Shown: positions 8,062 through 17,321, numbered from the stretch's first letter. The stretch: 64,000 nucleotides of DNA from Spirosoma sp. 48-14 (GCF_001898575.1 NZ_MKUD01000002.1:1-64000), one strand, 5' to 3'. The notes: generated by a model from the letters alone, not told the origin. Numbers and translations: made by a program.

Positions 8062-8865
8062 TTACCGGGTGAGTAACCCTGCATCCAGTACAAATTGAGA
8101 CCCTGTAACATACCGGGCTTTGTCGGATGCCAGATAGAGGACCATCGCCGATACATCTTCGGGCTCTACCCAGGGAACAGGTAATAGGTTACCAGCCGAC
8201 CGTTCGGCAATTTCCTGGGTGGTGGTCCCTTCCAGCTCGGCCAGGCCGTCGTTCATGGGCGTATTGACACCCGTGGGGTGAATGGAGTTGACCCGTATGT
8301 TGTGCGGAGCGAGTTCAATGGCCCAGGACTTGGTCAACCCTACCAGCCCCCATTTCGATGCCGCATAGTGACTAAGCCGATTCATACCCCGCAGACCCGC
8401 AATGGATGAATTGTTGATAATAACCCCTGATTGCTGCTGAATCATCACCGGAATAACCCGACGGGCAGCTAACCAGGCCCCTTTCAGGTTGATGTCGATC
8501 ATAGCATCCCACTCGTCTTCGGGTAATTCATGAGCCAGACCATACGCACAAATACCAGCGTTGTTGAACAGAATATCGATACGGCCAAATCGGGCAAGGG
8601 CCGCATCGACCGCGCGAACAATATCCTCATCGCGCCGAACATCGCCCTGAGCGGTCAGGCATTGAGAGCCGAGCGTTTCTACTTCCCGTTTCAGGCTATC
8701 CAGCTCACTTTCCGAGCCGAGCGCGTAGCCCGGATACGCCATCGGTTTAGCCAGATCGAACGCTACAATGCTGGCCCCTTCGCCAGCCAACGCCAGCGCT
8801 ACGGCCCTACCCTGCCCGTGAGCGGCTCCAGTAATGAATGCCACTTTATTCTGAAAATCAGCCAT
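8062..8865 (-). CDS. SDR oxidoreductase of the carveol-dehydrogenase/mycofactocin-coupled type
   Basis: A 267-residue short-chain dehydrogenase. The NAD-binding TGAAHGQG lies at 12-19, NNAG at 101-104 and the catalytic set S153/S154, Y167, K171 in YAASK. An insertion after the second strand (DLAKPMAYPGYALGSESELD, 37-56) resembles the extra loop of mycofactocin-coupled SDRs, which hold their nicotinamide cofactor tightly. No mycofactocin genes are visible here, so this is family resemblance only. It overlaps the stop of the upstream CMD-family gene by one base (TGATG), suggesting translational coupling. Substrate unknown, probably a secondary alcohol or ketone. Confidence 0.85.
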   Translation of the reverse strand: MADFQNKVAFITGAAHGQGRAVALALAGEGASIVAFDLAKPMAYPGYALGSESELDSLKREVETLGSQCLTAQGDVRRDEDIVRAVDAALARFGRIDILFNNAGICAYGLAHELPEDEWDAMIDINLKGAWLAARRVIPVMIQQQSGVIINNSSIAGLRGMNRLSHYAASKWGLVGLTKSWAIELAPHNIRVNSIHPTGVNTPMNDGLAELEGTTTQEIAERSAGNLLPVPWVEPEDVSAMVLYLASDKARYVTGSQFVLDAGLLTR

Positions 8866-9419
8866 CAGGATTCTGCGTGAATAGAGCCGGTTAACGGCAG
8901 ATAAGGATACAGGTACTCGTCAATATTGACTTCCAGTACATTGTTGAATAAGTTGGTTGCAATCATCTGTCCTGCAAAAGCAACCAGAATCACCAGTTGG
9001 GACTCAGAATAGCGTTCGCCCATTGGTGCATACAGTTCGTCGGAAATGTCGCCTTTGTTTTGAGCAATGGCACTGCCAAAGTCTATCACCGCCTGTTCAT
9101 GAGCCGTTAGCGTCAGGTTTTCGGGCTGTTCGCCGTTGTCGATAATGATCCGGCGGAAAAACGTCGTACACAATGGACAGTTAGACCCTTCGGAGATGGC
9201 ATGGGCATAGAGATAAGCCAGCCGAGGGCCAAGAATCTTCTTAACCTCTTCGTAGAGCGGATACCATTGCATATACACCTGAAACGCCAGTAGTGAGCGT
9301 CCCAGCGTGGCTTTCATATTCGTAATTCGACTACCCGGATAGTCACTAACGTGTGCCTCAAAAGCCTCCTGAACGTCGGGAGTAGCTTCTGCACTGGGCA
9401 AAGGAGTAATTCGGGGCAT
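8865..9419 (-). CDS. Carboxymuconolactone decarboxylase (AhpD-like) family protein
   Basis: A 184-residue all-helical protein of the CMD/AhpD family. The redox pair C81-P-L-C84 sits in EGSNCPLCTTFFRR, next to the conserved histidine of YAHAISEGSN. The second half (TAHEQAVIDFGSAIAQNKGD, ESQLVILVAFAGQMIATNLFN) is the typical CMD bundle. Many such proteins act as peroxidase reductants or as partners of dehydrogenases. It is translationally coupled to the downstream SDR, so the two probably act on the same pathway, whose substrate is unknown. Confidence 0.85.
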   Translation of the reverse strand: MPRITPLPSAEATPDVQEAFEAHVSDYPGSRITNMKATLGRSLLAFQVYMQWYPLYEEVKKILGPRLAYLYAHAISEGSNCPLCTTFFRRIIIDNGEQPENLTLTAHEQAVIDFGSAIAQNKGDISDELYAPMGERYSESQLVILVAFAGQMIATNLFNNVLEVNIDEYLYPYLPLTGSIHAES

Positions 9420-9459
9420 ACACTGACTGGTTAAAGATATATGATAAACCTCACATGGT

Positions 9460-10620
9460 TTACAATCGGCTCAATCGTTCAGCAGCTTCCTGAAGAATGG
9501 CATCGTCTTTAGCGAAGCAGAACCGGAGTACTTTATAATCGTTCTTCTGGTGGTAAAATACCGAAACCGGAATGGCAGCAACCCGAATCTCTTTCGTGAG
9601 CCGAATGGCTAGTTCATAATCCGATTCATCGGTGATGGCTTGATAGGAAACCGTCTGAAAAAAGCTGCCTTCGGCGGGGGTAAATGTAAAGCGGGAGCCT
9701 TTCAGCCCGTCCAGGAATACATCGCGTTTGCGTTGGTAAAAATCGGGGAGCTGCTGATAATGTGCAGGATTGCTCAAGTAGTCGGCCAGCGCATACTGAA
9801 TCGGTGTAACCGTACTAAAGGTTAGATACTGGTGAATCTTTCTGAACTCCGTGGTCAGCTCAGCCGGAGCCAGGCAGTAGCCAATTTTCCAACCCGTGAT
9901 GTGAAAGGTTTTCCCAAACGAGCCTACCACAAACGTGCGCTCCTGAAGCTCAGGGTGGGTCATGAGCGAGTGATGAGTCCGGCCATCGAACAGGATGTGT
10001 TCATACACTTCATCGCTCATGAGCCAGATAGGTCGGTCCCGAATCAACTCGGCCAGTTGATTCAGGTCATCTGTTGTCCAGGTGTAGCCGGTTGGGTTGT
10101 GGGGGGTATTGACCAGGATCATCCGGGTTTTAGCCGTTATTTTCTGACGAACGGCATCCCAGTCAACCGCATACTGGGGCGGAGTGAGGGTTACATACAC
10201 AGGTATGCCTCCGTTGAGTTCAATGGCCGGTACGTAACTGTCGTAGGCTGGTTCCAGAACGATCACCTCGTCGCCCGGACGCACAACGGATGCGATAGCC
10301 GCAAAAATGGCTTCGGTTGCGCCCGATGTGACGGTGATTTCCGTATCAGGGTCATAGGCTACTTTATACTGTTCGAAGGTTTTTTGGGCCAGTGCTTCAC
10401 GTAGTGCCGGAACGCCTGTCATGGGTGCATACTGGTTGAACCCTTTTCGCAGGTACGTTTCTACCAACCCAACCAGCTCGGGGGAGCAGTCGAAGCCCGG
10501 AAACCCCTGCGACAAATTGATGGCTCCTACCTCAGAAGCCAGCTTCGACATGACCGTAAAAATCGTGGTGCCAACATGAGGGAGCTTCGAGGTCAAACGC
10601 GTTGCAATAGATGAATGCAT
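9460..10620 (-). CDS. PLP-dependent class I/II aminotransferase, methionine aminotransferase-like
   Basis: A 386-residue fold-type I aminotransferase. NPTG at 175-178, SDEVYEH at 202-208 and the PLP lysine K237 in SFGKTFHITGWKIGY are all present. The opening LPHVGTTIFTVMSKLASEVG and NLSQGFPGFDC match the YbdL/KAT III group, which transaminates methionine, other amino acids or kynurenine with 2-oxoacids. Full length. It lies in the minus-strand run 8062-13718 without tight coupling. Substrate assignment is by group resemblance only. Confidence 0.88.
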   Translation of the reverse strand: MHSSIATRLTSKLPHVGTTIFTVMSKLASEVGAINLSQGFPGFDCSPELVGLVETYLRKGFNQYAPMTGVPALREALAQKTFEQYKVAYDPDTEITVTSGATEAIFAAIASVVRPGDEVIVLEPAYDSYVPAIELNGGIPVYVTLTPPQYAVDWDAVRQKITAKTRMILVNTPHNPTGYTWTTDDLNQLAELIRDRPIWLMSDEVYEHILFDGRTHHSLMTHPELQERTFVVGSFGKTFHITGWKIGYCLAPAELTTEFRKIHQYLTFSTVTPIQYALADYLSNPAHYQQLPDFYQRKRDVFLDGLKGSRFTFTPAEGSFFQTVSYQAITDESDYELAIRLTKEIRVAAIPVSVFYHQKNDYKVLRFCFAKDDAILQEAAERLSRL

Positions 10621-10633
10621 AGGTACGAATCGG

Positions 10634-10906
10634 TCAGTACGACAACAGACCAGTTAAAGAAATCTTGTCAATATACGGTTCTAATTCATTTGTATGATCC
10701 AGAACGCGCAGCAATTCGACATCGTATCGTCGCTGACAAATCCACATTTCAACAAAAAACGCATTGACCGCATACAAATGCAGCCAGAATCCGGGAATCC
10801 GACGCGCTTCGATCAACTTTCCATGTCGCCAGATCAGGTTTAACTGATCTTCATAAGGCAGTTGGTGAAAGTATGCTGCTCCCTCATGATTTTGTCCCGT
10901 ATACAT
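10634..10906 (-). CDS. Small conserved-looking hypothetical protein
   Basis: A 90-residue protein I cannot assign. It has alternating charged and aromatic segments (YEDQLNLIWRHGKLIEARRI, GFWLHLYAVNAFFVEMWICQ) and reads as a compact helical protein without signal peptide. It ends 14 bases before the aminotransferase start and begins 30 bases after the upstream peroxiredoxin-like gene on the same strand. This spacing and normal codon use support a real gene. Function unknown. Confidence 0.7.
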   Translation of the reverse strand: MYTGQNHEGAAYFHQLPYEDQLNLIWRHGKLIEARRIPGFWLHLYAVNAFFVEMWICQRRYDVELLRVLDHTNELEPYIDKISLTGLLSY

Positions 10907-10935
10907 ACAAAAGTTTCAGCGTGTGTTCGGGTTGA

Positions 10936-11571
10936 TCAATGCGTTTCAATATACGCTTCACTTAGAGTGCGAACGACCTGGGCAATGGCATCCATATCGA
11001 TTGATTGATCGAAGTTGTCATCCAGGAAATGGTAGGCTATCTGGCGGTCGGGACCAATAACATATAGAGCAGGCGTAAACGCTTCTTCCGAAATACCCGA
11101 AATACGCTCCCAAACCGGGTCATCTTCACTGTATACACCAAACCGCTGGGCTACAGCCGATTCGGCATCAAAGGCTACCCGAAAGTCCAGGTCCGGTATC
11201 TGACGAGCCAGCACTTTGGGCGATTCATTGGAAAATACCACTAATTCGGCATCCTCGCTCAACAACCGCTGATGGAGCCGAACCAGCGATTCGAGATACG
11301 GCTTGGCATACCGTCCCCAGCAGGGGCAATAAAAACTGACAACGAGTGGACGTGTACCGACCAGATCGAAAATTGATGTAGCCTGCTCAGTCAGTTTCTG
11401 ACCAAACACCGAAACACGCCAATCGTTGGCCGCTCCGGTCAGGCTAAAAAAAGGAGCCAGATCACCCGTCAGCAGTGGGCTTTTACGGGCAGTTTTCGGT
11501 CGGTTGAGCGCGCTGGTTACGCTTCGGATGTGGCCCAGTTCGTTTTCAAATTCAAGAGTCATCGCTGTCAT
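10936..11571 (-). CDS. Peroxiredoxin-like (AhpC/TSA fold) protein with displaced cysteines
   Basis: A 211-residue thioredoxin-fold protein of the redoxin group. The core begins with LLTGDLAPFFSL and the active-site strand reads PLVVSFYCPCWGRYAKPYLE (75-94). Relatives carry FYRGxWCPYC; here the positions of the usual Cys pair are G and A (WGRYA), while two cysteines, C82 and C84, lie just before the tryptophan. The distal half (LVVFSNESPKVLARQIPDLD, PALYVIGPDRQIAYHF) fits the family. The chosen ATG lies in ACTAAACTAATGACAG; another ATG is three codons in. The longer open frame upstream would overlap the membrane-enzyme gene and is not used. Confidence 0.75.
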   Translation of the reverse strand: MTAMTLEFENELGHIRSVTSALNRPKTARKSPLLTGDLAPFFSLTGAANDWRVSVFGQKLTEQATSIFDLVGTRPLVVSFYCPCWGRYAKPYLESLVRLHQRLLSEDAELVVFSNESPKVLARQIPDLDFRVAFDAESAVAQRFGVYSEDDPVWERISGISEEAFTPALYVIGPDRQIAYHFLDDNFDQSIDMDAIAQVVRTLSEAYIETH

Positions 11572-11606
11572 TAGTTTAGTCAGTGTGCTGTGAGCTATAT
11601 AGTCAG

Positions 11607-12836
11607 TTAAGAAATGGCCTGTTGTCCATACACCAGGCGTAGGTATCGTTTTTGCACCATGGAGAAATAGGCCCATAGCGACAAAGCACCGATGTAGGCC
11701 AGTACAATCAGCATCGGATCGCCCAGTACGGCATAGAAGCCCAGCCACAGTATGGCCACTCGCCCAATTTCGAGGTACAGAACCCACTGCCGCTGTTCAA
11801 GTAGTGCTCCACAGTTGATTAGCGTAAGTAGAATAAACAGGGCCGTCAGAAACTGAAGGTAACCCGGTATGGAGGCTTCAAACAGTAGAAAAACAAATAG
11901 TATAAGCAGTGTACTGGCCAGTTGCCCAACCACATATCCGCGAAACCGTCGACTTTGGGGGTTTACAGCCGAGCGGCTCAGTGCATCAGTCGATAAAAAC
12001 CGTTCTTCCAGTTCAGTCCGAATGCCTGGGTCGATCAAATCGGGCCGCCCAAAAATGACTTTTAGTTTCGCCGACCAGCCGGTTGCGCGGTAAGCAGCCA
12101 CAAACACTTCGAGCAAACCATGAAAATGCTGCCACAAAAAGCTATGGGTATCCAGTGGCTTGGTCAGTCCATATACAGGCTCCGCTTTCTCTTCAATAAA
12201 AGTACCAAAGAGTTTATCCCAGATAATCAGCACATCACCATAGTTTTTATCCAGGTATTCGGGGTTACTGGCATGATGAACACGGTGGTGCGAAGGCGTT
12301 ACGAATACATATTCGAGCCAGCCCAGTTTGCCTATCGTACGGGTGTGAACAAAAAACGGATACAGCCCATGTACCAGCAAAATAATTGTGATCATCTCGG
12401 CCGGAAACCCGATGATGGGCAAAACAGACCAGAACAGTGTACGAACAGCCGCCTGAAACACCGTAATCCGGGCCGAAACAGTATAATTAAAATCGTCGCT
12501 CTGATGATGTACGACATGTACGGCCCAAAACACATTCATCTCATGCGCCAGCCGATGATACCAGTACCACACAAAATCCGTTGCAATCAATAGACCGATC
12601 CAGGTCCAGATACTGGCCTTAATATCGAACAGGGCATAATGTCGGTGCAGGTAATCATACACGAAGTAAAATAATCCAACCGTAAAGCTATCGAGCAACC
12701 GTTCGGCAATACCCACGTTCAGATTAGCGACCGAATTCGTAAACCGGAAGTAGTTCTTTTTCTGAATCTTCGATACGATGTATTCCAGACCTATAAAAAA
12801 CAGGAACAGGGGAATGGCAAAAGCAAGCCAATTCAT
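11607..12836 (-). CDS. Sterol desaturase/alkylglycerol monooxygenase-like membrane hydroxylase
   Basis: A 409-residue integral membrane protein of the fatty-acid hydroxylase superfamily. The di-iron histidine clusters are HRLAH at 94-98, HVVHH at 107-111 and HHRVHH at 183-188. The spacing and the long C-terminal membrane tail (SRRFRGYVVGQLAS followed by LLILFVFLLFEASIPGYL) are like alkylglycerol monooxygenase relatives. It probably hydroxylates or cleaves a lipid in the cytoplasmic membrane. The peroxiredoxin-like gene follows 36 bases downstream and the PhyH dioxygenase gene lies upstream, so the three may serve one lipid pathway. Exact substrate unknown. Confidence 0.87.
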   Translation of the reverse strand: MNWLAFAIPLFLFFIGLEYIVSKIQKKNYFRFTNSVANLNVGIAERLLDSFTVGLFYFVYDYLHRHYALFDIKASIWTWIGLLIATDFVWYWYHRLAHEMNVFWAVHVVHHQSDDFNYTVSARITVFQAAVRTLFWSVLPIIGFPAEMITIILLVHGLYPFFVHTRTIGKLGWLEYVFVTPSHHRVHHASNPEYLDKNYGDVLIIWDKLFGTFIEEKAEPVYGLTKPLDTHSFLWQHFHGLLEVFVAAYRATGWSAKLKVIFGRPDLIDPGIRTELEERFLSTDALSRSAVNPQSRRFRGYVVGQLASTLLILFVFLLFEASIPGYLQFLTALFILLTLINCGALLEQRQWVLYLEIGRVAILWLGFYAVLGDPMLIVLAYIGALSLWAYFSMVQKRYLRLVYGQQAIS

Positions 12837-12899
12837 GATTGTAATCGTTTATCGTCGGTGATGAGTCGATGATTTCCACAACTCGCCAAAACGGAAAAA

Positions 12900-13718
12900 T
12901 TATTTGAGAATTTTTGCGCCCAGGATATGGTAGAAAGGCGTTTTGCTGGCGGCATGTTTCGGCTGATACTCACCCGTAATGATGGGAATATACATCACCC
13001 GACGTCGGCTTTCGGCACCCAGATTCGGCGATTGTTCGACGCGGTGCCAAAGACTGCCATTGTGGATGGTTAAATCACCCGCTTCAATATCAAATCCAAC
13101 TTCGCGTCGGTCGGGTCGGTGATCAATAAATTGCCGCTTACGGAAGAGCGTCATCAGGGTATTTTGCCGATGCGTACCCGGTAAAACCCGTAATCCGCCA
13201 TTACTTCTGGGGCAATCATCCAGATGAAGACCCACATTCAGCATGGGCCGGATTCGGTGACCCAGAAACAGATCGCGAGGACTATCGGTATGCCAGCCCA
13301 TTCTGGAAAAATTGCTCTCAGGGGTACGAACGTAATGATTCACCACCAGACCATCTTTTTCTTCTTCGCTGATTCGCCCTTCGTAGGGTTGCAAAAGCGT
13401 TGTTAATGCCTGCAATTCAGGGCTTTGCAGAAAGCGGCTCAATACAGGGCTAAATAGAGAGGTAAAGGCAAATCGTTGCACAATAAGCTGCCCATTTTCA
13501 TCTCGGCCATATTTGATCGGGGTTCCATTGATCTTATCCACGTTCTCGGCAATCCAGTTAGCCTCAATACGCTGCAACTCGTGGATAAAAAGCCGTACGG
13601 TGTCCCGACTGACAAAGTTCTTGATGTGGAGGAAGCCATTTTTCGAAAAAGAAGCCACTTGCTCGGCCGTCAGACCGTCGATCGTTTGCGTAGAAATTAG
13701 CGGTTCGTTAAGTACCAT
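12900..13718 (-). CDS. Phytanoyl-CoA dioxygenase (PhyH) family protein
   Basis: A 272-residue Fe(II)/2-oxoglutarate dioxygenase. The HxD motif is H143-T-D145 in MGWHTDSPRDL. The distal histidine lies in GDLTIHNGSLWHRVEQSPN (216-234), followed by an arginine-rich RRRVMYIPII that would bind 2-oxoglutarate. GGLRVLPGTHRQ is the usual PhyH block. No signal peptide. First gene of the minus-strand run, transcribed divergently from susC across a 432-bp AT-rich gap. Substrate unknown; PhyH relatives hydroxylate fatty acyl groups, amino acids or natural products. Confidence 0.87.
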   Translation of the reverse strand: MVLNEPLISTQTIDGLTAEQVASFSKNGFLHIKNFVSRDTVRLFIHELQRIEANWIAENVDKINGTPIKYGRDENGQLIVQRFAFTSLFSPVLSRFLQSPELQALTTLLQPYEGRISEEEKDGLVVNHYVRTPESNFSRMGWHTDSPRDLFLGHRIRPMLNVGLHLDDCPRSNGGLRVLPGTHRQNTLMTLFRKRQFIDHRPDRREVGFDIEAGDLTIHNGSLWHRVEQSPNLGAESRRRVMYIPIITGEYQPKHAASKTPFYHILGAKILK

Positions 13719-14150
13719 TGGTGTTCGTGTTTTTCGATTTACTATTTAATATATAGAATTAGTATAGTAAATCAATTAATGAAAAGCAAACTGAGCGTTT
13801 GCTGAAAAAATTTGGTAAGTAAAACTACTTTATTGAAAACAGAACAGTAAAAAGTGTCTCAATGACATCTTTTGCCATCAATCTTCAATTCAATTGTTCA
13901 AGTCAATGAATTCTTTATTGGTTATCAGCGGATTGACTGAGCCTAGTTTCAAATTCGACCGCTTATCTATCGATAATCCTCTTTATTGATAGACAAAGGT
14001 GAATAACCAAATTTATAATTCCAAATATTTTATGAATGATTGCTATGAAGAAAGTAGATAGCTTAAATTTAACCCTTTCTTAATGTATAATTAAGAAAGA
14101 AAATTTTGTCTTTTTCAAATAATAAACCTACAACCAACTCTCTTATTCTG
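13719..14150. promoter_or_regulatory. AT-rich divergent intergenic region with two inverted repeats
   Basis: 432 bases between the PhyH gene and susC, clearly AT-richer than the flanking genes. Two inverted repeats stand out: 13966-13976 with 13983-13993 (10 of 11 pairs), and 14075-14084 with 14090-14099 (perfect, CTTTCTTAAT), the latter 51 bases ahead of the susC ATG. Either may be an operator or a leader structure. No clear TAnnTTTG box was found. Confidence 0.45.
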
Positions 14151-17100
14151 ATGAAACACAGTTTATCGATGAAGGGTGGCACCTGTTGCCTTCTGCTTTG
14201 GGTTATTTTCCTGATTAGTCAGGTAGCCCAAGCTCAGGACCGCCGGGTGACAGGCCGAGTCATCTCGGCAAAGGATCAGCAACCCATTCCAGGTGTGAAC
14301 ATTTTGGTGCGGGATTCACAATTAGGCACCACAACCGACGGCAACGGGAATTTCACGTTGAATGTAGGGCCTAACGCAACACTGGTTTTCAGCGCGATCG
14401 GCTTTGCCGGGCAAACACAGGCAATTGGCAATCAGACGCAATTGACCATCACACTCCAGGAAGCCGAACAGAATCTGGGTGAGGTCGTCGTAACAGCACT
14501 GGGGATTAAGAAAGAAGCCAAGCGGCTAGGCTATGCCACCGCCACTGTATCCCCCGACCAAATTACGACAAACCGGACGGTTAACTTTATGAACGCCCTA
14601 CAAGGCAAAATTGCCGGGGTTAACATTTCGAGCCTGGGTACAGGCGCAGCCGGTACGAGTAAAATCCGTATTCGTGGCCAATCGTCGTTCTCAGGCCAGA
14701 ACAACCCACTTATCGTTGTCAATGGGGTGCCCATCGACAATACGAACTTTGGGCAAAACAACGGTAACGTGGGTGGCGACAACTCATTAGCCAGCCGCGA
14801 CCGGAACTACTCCGACGGTGGTGATGGGCTTTCATCGATCAACCCCGATGACATTGAAGGCATGACGGTTCTGAAAGGGGGAACGGCAGCTGCACTTTAC
14901 GGCTCACGGGCCAAAGACGGAGCCATTCTGATTACGACCAAAACGAAAGGAGCCAGTCAGGGTATTGGGGTGAGCTACAATACGAACTTCACCACCGACC
15001 GTCCGCTCGATTATACCGATTATCAGTATGAATATGGCCAGGGGGAGTATGGTATTCGGCCAACAGCCCCCAACCCGACATCGGGCGTTTGGAGTTTTGG
15101 CGAGAAATTTGCCGGGCAGACCCAGGTTCTGTTTGGTGGTGTAACGGTTCCCTACGAGCCCGTTCGTAATCGCATCAATAAGTTTTACCGCGACGGTTCT
15201 ACCTGGACCAACTCGATAGCAGTATCGTCGAGCAGTGAGAAAGGCGGTTTTAATCTGTCGTTATCGAATACGGACAACAAAGGGATTACGCCCAACAACT
15301 CATTCAATCGGAAAACGCTCAATCTGGGTTTCAGCTACAACCTATCATCGCGGCTGACCGTAACGGGAACTATGAACTACTCGAACGAGTACAACAAGAA
15401 CCCACCCCAGATTGCCCAGCAGGACAACAGTACGCCAACGGTTATCTACACCCTGGCAAACTCGATGCCGCTCGACGTACTGGAAGCCAACCAGATTAAC
15501 CCGGCAACTGGTAATGAGTTCATTTACTCGCGTTTCATGAACCGCACCAACCCGTATTTCGTCCTGAATTACAAGTTCGAAAACATCCGCCGGGATCGTC
15601 TGTTCGGTAACGTATCGGCCCGGTATAACGTAACCGACTGGCTGTATGTGCAGGGGCGTGTTGGGCAGGATTACTGGTCGCGCGATCAGGATTATAACTT
15701 CCCAACCGGACAGGCTTCTCTAGCCGCAGCTCCGGCCGGTTATGTGAATGGTGCTTACGTGCAGGAAGTTCGTCGATTCCGCGAGCTGAACACCGACTTT
15801 TTGATTGGTGCTAATCGTAAATTCGGCTCAATCGGCGTTGACCTCACGCTTGGCGGCAACCAACTCTACCGTCGGAGTGATCTGAATAGTACGATGGTGA
15901 CCGATTTCGTTATTCGTGGGTTGTATGTGCCGCAAAACGGTCGTTTAAAAGATCCTACCTACGGACTTAGCGAACGGAAAGTTAATTCGCTGTATGGAGC
16001 TGCTGAATTTTCGTACAAAGACTTCCTGTATCTGAACGGAACGGTTCGTAATGACTGGTTCTCGACACTGGCTCCGGCGAACCGCAGCATTCTGTATCCG
16101 TCGGTAACGAGCAGTTTTGTTTTTTCGCAGGCCTTCAACAACCTGCCAGCCTGGTTGAACTTTGGTAAGCTTCGGGCAGCTTATGCCGAAGTTGGTAGCG
16201 ACGGCGACGTATCTCCTTACTCGAACAACCTGTTCTACTCGATCAACTCAGCCACCTTTGCGGGTCAACCAGTCGGCAATATCACGTCCAGCACTATTCC
16301 CAGCTCTACGCTACGCCCAAGCCGCACGGCCGAAACCGAGTTTGGTCTGGAACTGAAGCTGCTTAACAACCGAATCGCCCTCGACATGGCTTACTACAAC
16401 AAAGTTACCAGCGATCAGATTGTAGCGGCTCAGGCATCGGATGCATCGGGCTATACGACGAAGCTGATCAACAGTGGCGAAAGCCGGAACCGTGGGGTGG
16501 AAATGTTGCTTACCTTATCGCCAGTACGGACCAAAAATTTCTTCTGGGATGTCATCCTGAACGGCTCGTACAACGAAACCAAATTGCTGCGCCTTTTGAC
16601 CGACTCACCTGGTGAATCGATCGTGGTTGGTAATGGGATTTACGTAGGCGAACTTCGGCAGGTGGTAGGCCAGCCTTTAGGCCAGTTATATACCTATGGC
16701 TATGCACGAGATGCACAGGGCCGTATTATCCATGGTGGCGACGGCTTACCGAACCGTACTGCTACCTCGCTCTCGTTTGGCTCGGCTATTCCAAAATACG
16801 TTGGTGGTATTACCAACACCTTCAACTATAAAGGTATTAACCTGTCATTCCTGATCGACTTCAAACTGGGTGGTAAAATGATCTCGGGTACAAACCTGAA
16901 TGCGTTCCGGCATGGCTTACAGAAAGAAACCCTGGTTGGTCGCGGAGAAGCCGACAATAAAATGGTGGGCGTAGGGGTTAACGAAAAAGGTGAAACAAAC
17001 GCTGTTCGGGCATTTGTACAAGACTACTACTCGGTTGGCCGTACAAAGAGCCTGGGCGAGCAGGTGGTGTATGATGCCGGTTTCTGGAAACTCCGCCAGA

Positions 17101-17321
17101 TCAGCCTCGGGTACGATTTCACTCATTTCCTACCCAAATCGCTGTTCATCAAAGGCATTCGGGTAAGCGCTATCGCCAACAACGTAGCCATTCTGAAGAA
17201 ATGGGTGCCCAATATCGATCCCGAACAATTCGGCTTTAGCTCCGATAACCTGGTTGGTCTGGAGTCAACGGGTCTGCCCACCACACGCAGTATCGGCTTT
17301 AACCTGAACGTTAAATTCTAA
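14151..17321 (+). CDS. SusC/RagA-type TonB-linked outer membrane protein
   Basis: A 1056-residue outer membrane transporter. Signal peptide to about residue 28 (LLLWVIFLISQVAQAQ), a carboxypeptidase-regulatory-like beta domain at 30-115 (VTGRVISAKDQQPIPGVNIL), then the plug (GEVVVTALGIKKEAKRLGYA, IRIRGQSSFSGQNNPLIVVN, NPDDIEGMTVLKGGTAAALY) and a long beta-barrel ending LPTTRSIGFNLNVKF with the terminal phenylalanine. ATG 14151 is preferred; a TTG at 14106 would add an unlikely 15-residue lead. susD follows 91 bases later, and together they would import an oligomer, but no glycoside hydrolase, peptidase or regulator adjoins to reveal the substrate. Confidence 0.93.
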   Translation: MKHSLSMKGGTCCLLLWVIFLISQVAQAQDRRVTGRVISAKDQQPIPGVNILVRDSQLGTTTDGNGNFTLNVGPNATLVFSAIGFAGQTQAIGNQTQLTITLQEAEQNLGEVVVTALGIKKEAKRLGYATATVSPDQITTNRTVNFMNALQGKIAGVNISSLGTGAAGTSKIRIRGQSSFSGQNNPLIVVNGVPIDNTNFGQNNGNVGGDNSLASRDRNYSDGGDGLSSINPDDIEGMTVLKGGTAAALYGSRAKDGAILITTKTKGASQGIGVSYNTNFTTDRPLDYTDYQYEYGQGEYGIRPTAPNPTSGVWSFGEKFAGQTQVLFGGVTVPYEPVRNRINKFYRDGSTWTNSIAVSSSSEKGGFNLSLSNTDNKGITPNNSFNRKTLNLGFSYNLSSRLTVTGTMNYSNEYNKNPPQIAQQDNSTPTVIYTLANSMPLDVLEANQINPATGNEFIYSRFMNRTNPYFVLNYKFENIRRDRLFGNVSARYNVTDWLYVQGRVGQDYWSRDQDYNFPTGQASLAAAPAGYVNGAYVQEVRRFRELNTDFLIGANRKFGSIGVDLTLGGNQLYRRSDLNSTMVTDFVIRGLYVPQNGRLKDPTYGLSERKVNSLYGAAEFSYKDFLYLNGTVRNDWFSTLAPANRSILYPSVTSSFVFSQAFNNLPAWLNFGKLRAAYAEVGSDGDVSPYSNNLFYSINSATFAGQPVGNITSSTIPSSTLRPSRTAETEFGLELKLLNNRIALDMAYYNKVTSDQIVAAQASDASGYTTKLINSGESRNRGVEMLLTLSPVRTKNFFWDVILNGSYNETKLLRLLTDSPGESIVVGNGIYVGELRQVVGQPLGQLYTYGYARDAQGRIIHGGDGLPNRTATSLSFGSAIPKYVGGITNTFNYKGINLSFLIDFKLGGKMISGTNLNAFRHGLQKETLVGRGEADNKMVGVGVNEKGETNAVRAFVQDYYSVGRTKSLGEQVVYDAGFWKLRQISLGYDFTHFLPKSLFIKGIRVSAIANNVAILKKWVPNIDPEQFGFSSDNLVGLESTGLPTTRSIGFNLNVKF

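Noticed and set aside
10936-11787. Longer 283-residue version of the peroxiredoxin-like protein
   Set aside because: Its first 72 codons overlap the C-terminal coding part of the membrane hydroxylase and encode no recognisable sequence; the ATG at 11571 is more plausible.
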